Source: JBBATK01 sp039810585 (GTDB lineage Bacteria; Bacteroidota; Ignavibacteria; Kapaibacteriales; NICIL-2). From it: a DNA stretch of 64,000 nt. The stretch spans positions 1 through 64,000 of the forward strand of contig JBDHXF010000006.1 in the NCBI GenBank assembly GCA_039810585.1. Direction: 5' to 3'. Positions within the stretch are counted from its first letter, which is position 1, and every line of letters starts with the position of its first letter. A program made the position numbers and the translations under genes. The notes under the pieces were generated by a model. That model made no database searches and had not been told where the DNA came from. It worked only from the letters and a program-made list of their open reading frames with translations. This document shows positions 28,549 to 37,392 of the stretch, piece after piece.

Positions 28549-29553
28549 ATGAAACGACTTTTCTCAGCCGCATTCGTCAGTCTCTTCCTCATTAGCTCGC
28601 TTCATGCTCGTGACGTGGATTCCGTACACTTTAGCCGCGTGATTATCGGAAAGCTAGAATGTGGCCGGAACATCAACTTCAAAGAATCAAAGCTCGAAGC
28701 CGGATTGGCATTGGCCTTTCGATTGACTCCGTCCTATCGCCTCATCCCCAGCTCCTCTTCCGATTCCGTTGCTCGCCAGTTGCGCTTACGCTTGAATTCC
28801 AAGGACACGCTAAACCCGGCTGTGAACAAAGTGGCGCAAGCAATGCTGAGTAGCACCATCGTATTTGCTCGCATCGATCGTTTGCAAAACATCCTTCGGG
28901 CCGAAGTCCAAGTGTTGAGCGGGGATGCCTTTAAGACAAAAACGACGGGTCGTGGCTACGCTCTCATTCGCTTCCGTTCAGAAAAGAAGAATGATGTGGT
29001 AGAGGATCCGGCCGTTCTCTGTGCCTTGCAACGAGCTCTTTGTGTTGCGCTGGACGATTCCACGCTTTACAAAAACCAACAGGGTAGCTTTCGAGTCTTT
29101 CCGGCTGCCACCGTTGTCTGCGGTGGCATGAGCTTTGTGGACGACCCTTCCCTGCCGCACTGGGATCTCTTTGGCAATCACACCGTGAATGGATTTGACG
29201 TTGTTGTCAACGTCTTCGATGCTATGAAGAGCTCCGACCATTTTGTGTGTTATGATGTGGACACCCGCGACAGCATCTTTGCGTTGTTTAAACTCTACCT
29301 TATCGAGAACGACAACGAGCCCAGTCGCGAAGAGCTTGATGCCTTGTATCGACTTGAAGTTCAGTATTACATCCGAGGCGTGTGTACGCGCACTGAGCAA
29401 GGAGCAGACATTAAGCTGTTCTTCTGCAGTATTAACTCGAACGGCACCTACAACATCTTGCGTACGGCGCACGAGTTTTTGGCTAACGACGACTTGGATG
29501 ACTTCCGTCGCAAAGTCAAAATGTTAACGTTAAGTGTCACCGGCACGAAATAG
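28549..29553 (+). CDS. Secreted or periplasmic protein, unknown
   Basis: A 334-residue protein with a good signal peptide (MKRLFSAAFVSLFLISSLHA). The mature part has no recognised domain. A segment of about residues 60-160 ('LTPSYRLIPSSSSDSVARQL', 'LSSTIVFARIDRLQNILRAEVQVL') has the alternation of strand and helix seen in TolB-N-like or LpoB/CsgG-like envelope proteins that collect a parameter from the envelope. This is only an impression. It stands 83 bp before a GNAT-like gene and may share its transcript. Confidence 0.65.
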   Translation: MKRLFSAAFVSLFLISSLHARDVDSVHFSRVIIGKLECGRNINFKESKLEAGLALAFRLTPSYRLIPSSSSDSVARQLRLRLNSKDTLNPAVNKVAQAMLSSTIVFARIDRLQNILRAEVQVLSGDAFKTKTTGRGYALIRFRSEKKNDVVEDPAVLCALQRALCVALDDSTLYKNQQGSFRVFPAATVVCGGMSFVDDPSLPHWDLFGNHTVNGFDVVVNVFDAMKSSDHFVCYDVDTRDSIFALFKLYLIENDNEPSREELDALYRLEVQYYIRGVCTRTEQGADIKLFFCSINSNGTYNILRTAHEFLANDDLDDFRRKVKMLTLSVTGTK

Positions 29554-29636
29554 AACCCAAAGCCGCTGTCTGCCCGTCCTGCTCCCCTTTGCTTTGCTAT
29601 ATTCGCAGGCTTTCGTGTATTATAGGGGACACCTCC

Positions 29637-30764
29637 ATGAGCTTCAGCATTCGCGCCATTTCCTCACCGGCCGACGTCACTCGGTTTATTAAGAGTCAGT
29701 GGAATTTCTATCAGGGCGACCGGAACTTCGTTCCACCTCTGTTGATGGATCGTCAGAAACTGCTCAACACCAAGAAGAATCCCTTCTACAAACACAGCAC
29801 CATGCAACTCTTCCTCGCAGAAGACGGTGGCAAAGTGCTGGGTCGTATCGCCGCCATCATCAACGACAATCACAACATTGTGCACGAGGATCGCGTGGGC
29901 TTCTTCGGCTTCTTTGAGTGCGTGAACGATCAAAAAGTTGCAACTGCTCTGCTCGACACCGCAGCCGCATGGCTGCGTGAAAGAAAAATGGCTCAAATGC
30001 GTGGCCCCGTCAACCCCTCGATGAACGACGAATGCGGCTTGCTCGTAGAAGGCTTCGACTCGCCGCCGCAAATCCTGATGACCTACAACCCACAGTACTA
30101 CGCCACCCTTCTGGAAGGCTACGGGCTGCACAAGGAAATGGATCTCTATGCCTACGAGCTTTACAACAAAACCTACCAGTCCGACAAAATGAAGCGCATG
30201 GTTTCGCTTCTTCGCGAACGTACCGGCGTCACCATCCGTGCGATGAAGTTTAGTCCCAAAGCAGACTTCCTGCGCGATGTCCAAATCCTCAAAGAAATCT
30301 ACAACGCCGCGTGGGAAAAGAACTGGGGCTTCGTGAAAATCACCGATGAAGAGTTCGACTTCCTGGCCAACGACCTCAAGCAAATTGCCGAGCCCAGTCT
30401 GGTGCTTATCGCTGAACTGGAGGGTCGTCCCGTCGGCTTCGCCCTCAGCTTGCCCAACATCAACGAGAGCCTGATTCACAACAAGAATGGCGGCATCGTG
30501 GGCGGCTTGTGGCACCTACTCACAAAGAAAAAGAAGATTAGCTCGGTACGCATTTTTGTGCTGGGCGTGCTTCCGGAATTCCGCAATAAAGGACTCGACG
30601 TGTTGCTCTACGCGGAAACCGCCGACGCTGCCCACCGCATCGGCTGCGACATGGGTGAAGCATCCTGGATTTTGGAGAGCAACGAAGCGATGAACAAAGC
30701 CGCAACGCAGATCATGCAGGGACGTCGCTACAAGACCTATCGGATCTACGAAAAGAATCTCTAA
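29637..30764 (+). CDS. GNAT-superfamily protein, YghO-like
   Basis: A 375-residue protein from ATG 29637 (MSFSIRAIS), which has AGGGG about 9 nt upstream; the longer frame from 29589 adds 16 residues with no support. The N-terminal part ('YQGDRNFVPPLLMDRQKLL', 'FLAEDGGKVLGRIAAIINDNHN', 'FGFFECVNDQ') and the C-terminal GNAT-like half ('IFVLGVLPEFRNKGLDVLLY') match the family of uncharacterised two-lobed acetyltransferase-like proteins related to E. coli YghO. The acceptor is unknown. It is followed 45 bp later by a CPBP protease gene on the same strand. Confidence 0.8.
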   Translation: MSFSIRAISSPADVTRFIKSQWNFYQGDRNFVPPLLMDRQKLLNTKKNPFYKHSTMQLFLAEDGGKVLGRIAAIINDNHNIVHEDRVGFFGFFECVNDQKVATALLDTAAAWLRERKMAQMRGPVNPSMNDECGLLVEGFDSPPQILMTYNPQYYATLLEGYGLHKEMDLYAYELYNKTYQSDKMKRMVSLLRERTGVTIRAMKFSPKADFLRDVQILKEIYNAAWEKNWGFVKITDEEFDFLANDLKQIAEPSLVLIAELEGRPVGFALSLPNINESLIHNKNGGIVGGLWHLLTKKKKISSVRIFVLGVLPEFRNKGLDVLLYAETADAAHRIGCDMGEASWILESNEAMNKAATQIMQGRRYKTYRIYEKNL

Positions 30765-30809
30765 AGGACTTCTTATACGTTCGGCCTTCGGCCTACCAAC
30801 GAATCATTG

Positions 30810-31667
30810 ATGAACACCGACTCTAACGAAGAACAACCGGTCTTCGCCCATACCTCCTTTGCCTGGTTGGGCGTTGGCCTCGTACTCCTGAGCTACCTTA
30901 TTGGCTCAGTAGCTCTCTCAGTGTTCGTGGATATCAAGCCGGATGATCCTCGAATGGCGGTGTTTCAAGGCGCGTCGCAACTCCTCTTCATGTTTGTGCC
31001 CACCTTGCTGGTCATGCGTCTCTCACCACTTGGGTACAACGGCTTGCTACGCCTTCGCGATACGAACATCCGGGCGCGTCATTGGATGCTTGTTGTCGTC
31101 GGATTAATTCTCGTTCAAGCCTTCAGCACGGGCTGGGATGTGGTGCAAAGCGCGATACTGCCGGAATGGCTCTCAAAGATGCTGTCAGGTTTCAACGAAT
31201 CGCGCGACAGCATGATGCGCTCCATCCTCGGTAGCGGAGATGTTTTCTCCATCGTCATCGCAACGATTGCCGTGGTGATCGTTCCCGCCTGCAGTGAAGA
31301 GCTGCTCTTTCGTGGATTGATGCAACGCTCGCTCGAACAATCGCTCGGTATCAGAGCCGCTATCATACACACGAGCATGTTCTTTGCGCTGGCTCACTTT
31401 GCACCACTGGACTTTATTCCCCTGCTCTTTATCAGCGCGCTGCTCTCGTTCCTGGCAAGCAGTAGCCGCTCATTGCTTCCGGGCATTGTATTACACCTTG
31501 CAAACAATTCCGTCGCACTCACCGCTTCCTACGTACCCTCACTTCGTGATGTCGATACCTCAACCTTCGTGAATCTGTGGCAGGCTGTGGCGTTGGTTGT
31601 GGTGTCGATGGTTGTGATTGGGTTAGTAGTTCGTTTTGTTCGACGGGCAGACATGAGGTCTGTTTAA
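30810..31667 (+). CDS. CPBP-family intramembrane metalloprotease (CAAX/Abi type)
   Basis: A 285-residue membrane protein with about eight hydrophobic segments. It carries the three CPBP motifs: 'SEELLFRGLMQRSLEQ' (the EExxxR glutamates and arginine), 'FFALAHF' (His), and 'GIVLHLANNSVAL' (His and Asn). The family contains Rce1-like prenyl-protein endopeptidases and bacteriocin-immunity proteins; the bacterial substrates are mostly unknown. The likely start is ATG 30810, directly after an in-frame TTG at 30807. It may be co-transcribed with the GNAT-like gene. Confidence 0.85.
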   Translation: MNTDSNEEQPVFAHTSFAWLGVGLVLLSYLIGSVALSVFVDIKPDDPRMAVFQGASQLLFMFVPTLLVMRLSPLGYNGLLRLRDTNIRARHWMLVVVGLILVQAFSTGWDVVQSAILPEWLSKMLSGFNESRDSMMRSILGSGDVFSIVIATIAVVIVPACSEELLFRGLMQRSLEQSLGIRAAIIHTSMFFALAHFAPLDFIPLLFISALLSFLASSSRSLLPGIVLHLANNSVALTASYVPSLRDVDTSTFVNLWQAVALVVVSMVVIGLVVRFVRRADMRSV

Positions 31668-31780
31668 ACCGCGCAGTAACTCATGCGCATTTCCGACGAG
31701 TCTACCATCCTCTTATCACGTCGCAGCGATAGCAGTTATAATCCCTTCCAAATCGTCTGTAGGCTCGACGTAACGATGAC

Positions 31781-32416
31781 TTAAGAGCGACTTCTCTTCC
31801 TCATTCCAATTCCTAGCGCATAATACCCTTGCACGGCGATGATGAAGCTGATGCTGAGATAGGTGTTGATGAAACAACACAACGCACCGACGGCATACAG
31901 ACTTTGGGCGATGATGATGCGGGAGCGAATAGCCTTGTGCGCTGCAAAAAGTTGTTCTTTGGTGCCGTGCAGGAAATCGTGTTTGTGCGCATAGCTCCAG
32001 TGGAAGTACAGGCTCAGGCCGAGCAGAAGGATATTCAACCAGTACACAAAGATGGCCGTCCGATACGTAATGAACTCACTCAGGAAGGCTGTGGTAAAGG
32101 GCAAGGTGGACACGAAGAGCAAAAAGAACAAGTTCAACCAATGCAGGTGTCGATCGCTTTTGGTGATGTACTGGAACTGCACACTTTGACCGCCCCAAAA
32201 GATCCCGATGGTCATGAAGCTCAGGAAGTAGGCCAGGAGTTTGGGTGTGAGTGCGCACAGAGCGGTGATGAGATCAGACTCGCTGTGAATGAGACTGCTG
32301 ACCGGGACTTTTATATCGAGGATAAGCAAGGTGAGTGCGATGGCAAAAACGCCATCGCTGAGTGCCTCCATGCGCTGCACTCTCTGACCTGCCAGTGAAT
32401 TGTATGATTGCGCCAT
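31781..32416 (-). CDS. TMEM175/DUF1211-family potassium-channel-like membrane protein
   Basis: A 211-residue protein from ATG 32416 (MAQSYNSLAGQRVQRMEALSD). The frame from GTG 32488 adds 24 residues outside the family pattern. The hallmark of TMEM175 filters is present in TM1: 'RMEALSDGVFAIALTLLILDI' (R...FSDGVFAIA-type). Five further hydrophobic segments follow. Bacterial members are small K+-permeable channels that assemble as tetramers. It stands alone, convergent with the CPBP gene. Confidence 0.85.
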   Translation of the reverse strand: MAQSYNSLAGQRVQRMEALSDGVFAIALTLLILDIKVPVSSLIHSESDLITALCALTPKLLAYFLSFMTIGIFWGGQSVQFQYITKSDRHLHWLNLFFLLFVSTLPFTTAFLSEFITYRTAIFVYWLNILLLGLSLYFHWSYAHKHDFLHGTKEQLFAAHKAIRSRIIIAQSLYAVGALCCFINTYLSISFIIAVQGYYALGIGMRKRSRS

Positions 32417-32751
32417 GAGCCGTACCTGAGTGAGGACGGAAAAATAGGACGTGTTGACAAAGGGCGGGGTATAAAAAAGATCTGCCACCCGCAGCGTACA
32501 TCATCCTTAATGTGACACCGTGGTGGCAGAGCGTTCGAGCATTTTCCGGAGAAGTGTTGCGTAGGGGGCGTCACTTCTCGTTTGTACCAACAAAATTCCT
32601 GGCTGTAGAGTGATTTTCAAAGGCATCCGGTGTGCATCACTCGGGATGTGCGCAGGGTCCTCCACTTCCCTGCGTTCACGACGAGCTGCCGGCCGTAGCC
32701 TGTGGTGTTATCGACTGCTCAGCGAATGATTATCGCGGAGCTATCGGTTTA

Positions 32752-34077
32752 TTATCGCTTGAGTGAGTTGATTTCTTGCAAGAACTGATCGCTGATGGTG
32801 ATGGTTCTTGAGGCGGCTTCGAAAGCACGTTGGGTAGAAATCAAATCGGTGAATTGCGTGGTTAAGTCGACGTTAGAATCTTCAAGAGCGCCACCTTCAA
32901 TTTTTACGCTGGAGAAGATATCGCTGGCGGTACCAATGTTGGGCAGACCGCTATTGGGCGACACGCTGAAGAGAGAATCGCCTTGCTTCGTCAAACCGCT
33001 AGGGTTCGTGAATTTGGCAACGGCAATTTGTCCGAGTACTTCTGTTTGACTGTTGGTAAATCCACCAAAGATGCGACCGGTTGAATCGACGCTCAGGCTC
33101 GAGAGATTTCCTGCAGCATAGCCGTCTTGGCTTACCAAGTTCACGGAGCTTTGACCGGCAAATTGAGTAATACCGTTCAGCAGGTTGCCGGATTGCGCGA
33201 GTTCGATGGTAACGTCCTTTGTCGGATCGAAGGGTGTTCCGGAACCCAGAGCAGTATTCAAATCGGTTGCTTTGATATCGAAGCTCAACGGTGTGCTTAA
33301 GGATCCGTCGGGATTAAAGGTGACTGTAGCAGCCGATGCAGGAAGTGTAACGTTTTGTCCGTCCACCGTGCCGGTGATGGCGTATTCGTTAGCGGTGGCT
33401 GACTTGGTGAAGGTCAGATTCATCACGTGTGAGATACCAATGTTGTCGTACACCGACACAGAGGTTTGGGCGGTTTCACCGGTTTGCAACGATGCATTTA
33501 AGTTGCCGGCCATTTGGACGTTTTGAGTTTGGCGAGGACTGGACTTCACGTTCGGGCTGATCACCACGTTGGTGAGGTTACGATCCAGAACGTTGGTTCC
33601 TGAAGAGTCCTTCACAATCTTTCCGGTTGCGTCCACTTTATCGTTGTATCCTTGAACAAAGGCACCGCTCACGCTATCAACAAGATTTCCGTTCTTATCG
33701 AGCGAGAAATTGCCGGCGCGGGAGTAGAGTTGTGTTCCGTTACTGGAGAGAGCAAAGAAGCCATCGCCTGCAATGGCAACGTCCAGCGCGCGGTTTGTGG
33801 TACGGATACTTCCCTGACTAAAATCCGTGCGTACAGCACCCATGCGTACACCCAAGCCAATTTGCAAGGGGTCCACACCACCGGTTCCACCCTGGGCAAT
33901 GTTCGACGGTCCTACACCAAGGTTCATCACCTGGGAGAGCTGGTCGACGAATGTGGCTTCGCTGGCTTTGTAGCCAACGGTATTGACATTCGCGATGTTA
34001 TTGGAAATCACATCCAGACGTTGCTGGTGTGCCTGAAGGGAAGTGGTTCCCGTCGTGAGTGAACGGATCAAAGCCAT
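32752..34077 (-). CDS. flgE: Flagellar hook protein FlgE
   Basis: A 441-residue protein from ATG 34077 (MALIRSLTTGTTSLQ), with GAGGG 6 nt upstream. The longer frame to 34116 is not supported. The N-terminal flagellar rod/hook motif is 'RLDVISNNIANVNTVGYK'. A 'DGFFALSSNGTQLYSRAGNFSLDKNGNLV' segment follows, as usual in FlgE/FlgG. The C-terminal hook/rod helix is 'SNVDLTTQFTDLISTQRAFEA'. The length is normal for FlgE and longer than FlgG. It forms the hook that joins basal body and filament. A small flagellar-operon protein gene lies upstream on the same strand, the order seen in many flagellar loci. Confidence 0.93.
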   Translation of the reverse strand: MALIRSLTTGTTSLQAHQQRLDVISNNIANVNTVGYKASEATFVDQLSQVMNLGVGPSNIAQGGTGGVDPLQIGLGVRMGAVRTDFSQGSIRTTNRALDVAIAGDGFFALSSNGTQLYSRAGNFSLDKNGNLVDSVSGAFVQGYNDKVDATGKIVKDSSGTNVLDRNLTNVVISPNVKSSPRQTQNVQMAGNLNASLQTGETAQTSVSVYDNIGISHVMNLTFTKSATANEYAITGTVDGQNVTLPASAATVTFNPDGSLSTPLSFDIKATDLNTALGSGTPFDPTKDVTIELAQSGNLLNGITQFAGQSSVNLVSQDGYAAGNLSSLSVDSTGRIFGGFTNSQTEVLGQIAVAKFTNPSGLTKQGDSLFSVSPNSGLPNIGTASDIFSSVKIEGGALEDSNVDLTTQFTDLISTQRAFEAASRTITISDQFLQEINSLKR

Positions 34078-34332
34078 AAAAGACCCTCGAGAAATAGTGG
34101 AGAATACATTGACCAACCGTTGTGACAGCCGTCGGTGCTGGATTTCAATTCGTATGCGCGCAGCGCATCCGTATTATTAATCTCCTGCATCATGTGTGCT
34201 GTCGGGTGGTTAAGGGAGAGCTTTCGTCAGTCGGTCGGAAAGCTACTCTAGAGGAGGGTCTCCTGCCGGCCGATTGTGTAATCGACCGGACGAGGTCCAA
34301 CCCAAGTTTTGCCACTGCTCTAACCACAAAGC

Positions 34333-34713
34333 TTAGGCAACAACTGCTGAATCGATGTTCGTGAACACATTGTTCTGTGTCTGTTCGCCTTTCATCGCGG
34401 TAATCACCGTGCGATTGCGAACACTAACGATGAATGCCATATCCCGGAGCATGACCAGGGAATCCTGAGCGCCTTTGTCGCCCGCTTTCGTCACCGCCGA
34501 CTCCAAACGCTTCATATCATCTGAACTGAGCGTGATATCACGACTGTTCAAACGTGCCTGCGCATGATTGGAAAACTTGAGGCCTTCCAGCTCAGTGTGC
34601 AGAATGTCAGCAAAGGGAGTTGAGGGAGTGGACGAGATCTGGGCCGGCGTTGATCTGAGTTGATCAACCCCGCCTAGCGGTACGAAGGGAAGGTTTATGC
34701 CTTGGAGTTCCAT
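34333..34713 (-). CDS. Small flagellar operon protein (TIGR02530-like)
   Basis: A 126-residue protein from ATG 34713 (MELQGINLPFVPLGG). The C-terminal two thirds ('LKFSNHAQARLNSRDITLSSDDMKRLESAVTKAGDKGAQDSLVMLRD', then 'FIVSVRNRTVITAM') match the family of uncharacterised proteins found just upstream of flgE in many flagellar operons. Its role may be in hook assembly, but that is unproven. AAGGA lies about 11 nt before the ATG. A 255-bp gap separates it from flgE, larger than usual; it contains an imperfect hairpin (CGGCCGATT...AATCGACCG, 34268-34290). Confidence 0.8.
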   Translation of the reverse strand: MELQGINLPFVPLGGVDQLRSTPAQISSTPSTPFADILHTELEGLKFSNHAQARLNSRDITLSSDDMKRLESAVTKAGDKGAQDSLVMLRDMAFIVSVRNRTVITAMKGEQTQNNVFTNIDSAVVA

Positions 34714-34918
34714 ACGTCGTTCATTCCTTGAATTGCTCCTGTCATCCTTGACATGGATTGGCGCATCGTGACACGAAGCGCTCAACAGAGAGAGTTATCG
34801 GACAGGCTTGTCCACACTTGAGAAAAATATTTCATAGTCCCTCAGATCAGATGTGCCCTACTTGCAGCTGCAGCCTCCTTGCCCTTCCGAATCGCTTTCG
34901 CAAGCCTGAGGCACCTGT

Positions 34919-34956
34919 AAAAAAAGCAACAGCCGGAACGTGGCGGTTCCGGCTGT
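34919..34956 (-). terminator. Intrinsic terminator of the chemoreceptor gene
   Basis: An 11-bp GC-rich stem (ACAGCCGGAAC, 34929-34939, with 34946-34956) is followed on the minus strand by a U-rich tail (A-run 34919-34925). It lies about 50 bp after the stop of the receptor at 35006. Confidence 0.85.
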
Positions 34957-35005
34957 CTTTGGAGTGTGGAGCTCGTGCGCATGTGCGCTTTGTGTTTTTC
35001 GTCTG

Positions 35006-37297
35006 TTAGGCAGCGTACTGCGTGTGGCTGTGTTTGCTTTGCGCAGTGGCCATGCCCTTGTCGGGGGCAATAACGGGACGATGTCCTGCGTTTGTGCCTT
35101 CGTCGTGCAGTCGGAAGTGCGACACCAGATTATGCAAATTCTCGGTCAGCCTGTTCAAGTCGTCCGCTGCATGGGCAATCTGATCGGTGCCGCTAGCAGT
35201 TTGGGTCGTTACCTCACTGATAGCCTGAATACTGCGGCTAATGGTTTCACTGGCGCTGGACTGCTGTTCGCTGGCCACGGCGATCTGGGTGATCATCGTG
35301 GTTACATTCTGCACCGCATCCGAGATGCTGGCAAATGCTGTCCGCGCCTGATCCGTCAGGTGAATCCCCTTGTCCACTTCGCTCGTTCCGGCTTCCATCG
35401 ACGAGATCGCGTTTTCCGTTTCTGTCTGAATTCTTGAAATCATGGTCGAGATTTCCTTGGTTGCTTTCGTAGTGCGTTCGGCTAGTTTTCGCACCTCATC
35501 AGCCACCACCGCGAATCCTCGGCCTTGCTCGCCTGCTCGTGCAGCTTCAATAGCCGCATTCAACGCCAGCAAGTTTGTTTGATCGGCGATGTCGTTGATC
35601 ACGGTGATAATCTCACCGATTTGTGAGCTGCTCTCGCCCAAAACTTTCACTGTCTGGGCGGAGTCGTGAACCACGTTGGCAATTCGCTTCATTCCTTCCA
35701 CCGCCTCGATGATCGACTGAACGCCATGATCAGCGGTTTCTCGTGCCATTTCTGCACTCTGCGCCGTGTCACGTGCGTTATTGGAATTTTCGATGATGGT
35801 TTTGGTCATCTCTTCCACCGCACTGGCAACGTCGTTCGTTTGCATGGTCAACTCATGCTGACCCGCGGCCATTTCTTCAGTCGACGAGCTGATTTGTGAC
35901 GATGCGCTGGCTGTTGCTTCCACGGCATTTTGTACGCCTTCAATGACGTCACGGAGTTTTACCACCGAATCGTTAAAGCCGCGACAGAGCTCGGCCACCA
36001 CCGCATCGCCCTCTTCCGATACCTGAACATTCAGGTTACCTGCGGAGCGCTCTTCCATGGCTACCAAGACCATGGAAACGGATTGACGAAGGTATTCGGT
36101 GTACTTTTCAGATTCAATCTTGAGGGCTTGTGCTTCTTCGGCAAAGGCCTGGGCTTTTTGCCGCTCCTGCTCATTCGCCACCTGCGATTCCTGAATCTTA
36201 TCAACCATGGCGTTGAAACCCACACCGAGTTTTCCAAGATCATCGTTCGATACCACCGTAACGCGTGTATCAAGGTATCCTTCTTGAACCTGGTTCAAGG
36301 CATCGCCCAATTCGCGTACCCGTTGAACGATGTAGGAAGCAATGCGACGACTCAATACTACCGGGAGGATAAGTAGGAAGAGCGCTAACAGGACGCTTCG
36401 AATACGATCGTGCGAGAATCCGGTAGCACGACTATCCAGCAACGCATGGAGTTGATCGAGCGAGGCCTGAGCAAGACTAGCGTTTCGAGTATAGGCTGCG
36501 TCCAACTCGGATTGCAATCCACGAACGATAGCCCGAGCGGAATCACCCTTGCTATTACCGATGTGCTCTAAGTCTGCCAGAGAACGAAATGAACTGAGCG
36601 CCGGAGCAATCGATGCTTCCAGATTTTTCTTTACATCGCCGCTCGCATTCTTAGTCATCGAAGTTTGCAGATCGGATTCCATCACACCGCAGACGTCTTC
36701 GATGCGAGCGCAAGTGACGGTTAAGCGAGTGAATGCTTCGGGTCCTCCATTCGTGCAACAGTACTGCAGATCCTGCAGCAATTTTGCTTGGAGTATAGCC
36801 ATGTCCTGACTCCTAACACAACAGGCATCCATCAAGTAGTATGAATCCAGATCGGGGTCAAGGGTTAGGTTAGAGTTGTCTGCCACGGTAGAGATCACAT
36901 CACGCGTGGCACGTTGCAGATCAGCAGCTTTAACGGCGTCACTTCCCGATCCGCATGCTTGCACAGAGGATTCAAGAGACGAGATTTTACTGTCGATTTC
37001 GAGTGTCTGACAATTGTCCTTTTGCGCCTTCAAATCACTCAGAGCTTTTGCCACCACCGCCTGATCCATGCAAGCGAACTCCGATCCAGCTTTCGACGAC
37101 TCAATCATGAGCGCCGTAAGAGGCTTCAGGACTTCTGTACCCGCTTGCTCTTTGGAAGCAAACTGAATGCCCTCGTTACGAACGGTAACGAAGAAGTACA
37201 TCAGGACAAGAATAACCACACTGAATCCAATGGTGGTCACCAATAGTTTCTGCTCGATGCTTCCCTTACGGAGATACATCTCAATCTTCTCTTTCAT
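35006..37297 (-). CDS. Methyl-accepting chemotaxis protein with Cys-rich sensor domain
   Basis: A 763-residue protein from ATG 37297 (MKEKIEMYLRKGSIEQKLLV). TM1 covers about residues 17-38. The periplasmic helical domain contains the conserved 'LTLDPDLDSYYLMD' motif and nine Cys, including two CC pairs. TM2 'LLALFLLILPVVLS' lies near 310. At least two HAMP-like units follow ('VQEGYLDTRVTVVSNDDLGKL', 'SAGNLNVQVSEEGDAVVAEL'). The signalling hairpin tip is 'INDIADQTNLLALNAAIEAARAGEQGRGFAVVADEVRKLAER'-type, the strictly conserved CheA/CheW contact. There is no C-terminal CheR-docking pentapeptide. The ligand is unknown; the Cys content suggests redox, metal or thiol sensing (inference). It ends in its own terminator. 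Confidence 0.92.
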   Translation of the reverse strand: MKEKIEMYLRKGSIEQKLLVTTIGFSVVILVLMYFFVTVRNEGIQFASKEQAGTEVLKPLTALMIESSKAGSEFACMDQAVVAKALSDLKAQKDNCQTLEIDSKISSLESSVQACGSGSDAVKAADLQRATRDVISTVADNSNLTLDPDLDSYYLMDACCVRSQDMAILQAKLLQDLQYCCTNGGPEAFTRLTVTCARIEDVCGVMESDLQTSMTKNASGDVKKNLEASIAPALSSFRSLADLEHIGNSKGDSARAIVRGLQSELDAAYTRNASLAQASLDQLHALLDSRATGFSHDRIRSVLLALFLLILPVVLSRRIASYIVQRVRELGDALNQVQEGYLDTRVTVVSNDDLGKLGVGFNAMVDKIQESQVANEQERQKAQAFAEEAQALKIESEKYTEYLRQSVSMVLVAMEERSAGNLNVQVSEEGDAVVAELCRGFNDSVVKLRDVIEGVQNAVEATASASSQISSSTEEMAAGQHELTMQTNDVASAVEEMTKTIIENSNNARDTAQSAEMARETADHGVQSIIEAVEGMKRIANVVHDSAQTVKVLGESSSQIGEIITVINDIADQTNLLALNAAIEAARAGEQGRGFAVVADEVRKLAERTTKATKEISTMISRIQTETENAISSMEAGTSEVDKGIHLTDQARTAFASISDAVQNVTTMITQIAVASEQQSSASETISRSIQAISEVTTQTASGTDQIAHAADDLNRLTENLHNLVSHFRLHDEGTNAGHRPVIAPDKGMATAQSKHSHTQYAA

Positions 37298-37392
37298 TGA
37301 TCTAAATCGGAATATCGTTGTTGAAAAATGTTCATGTACCACAGGGTAGCGCAAGGCGCTTATCGCTGCCTTAGGTCACAACTCGAGACAGA

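Noticed and set aside
29664..30515. Long minus-strand frame of 283 codons
   Set aside because: It is the exact antisense shadow of the GNAT-like gene, whose own frame has clear family motifs.
34078..34332. Missing flagellar gene between flgE and the small flagellar protein
   Set aside because: No frame of useful length with a start site is found in the 255-bp gap; only an imperfect hairpin is seen.
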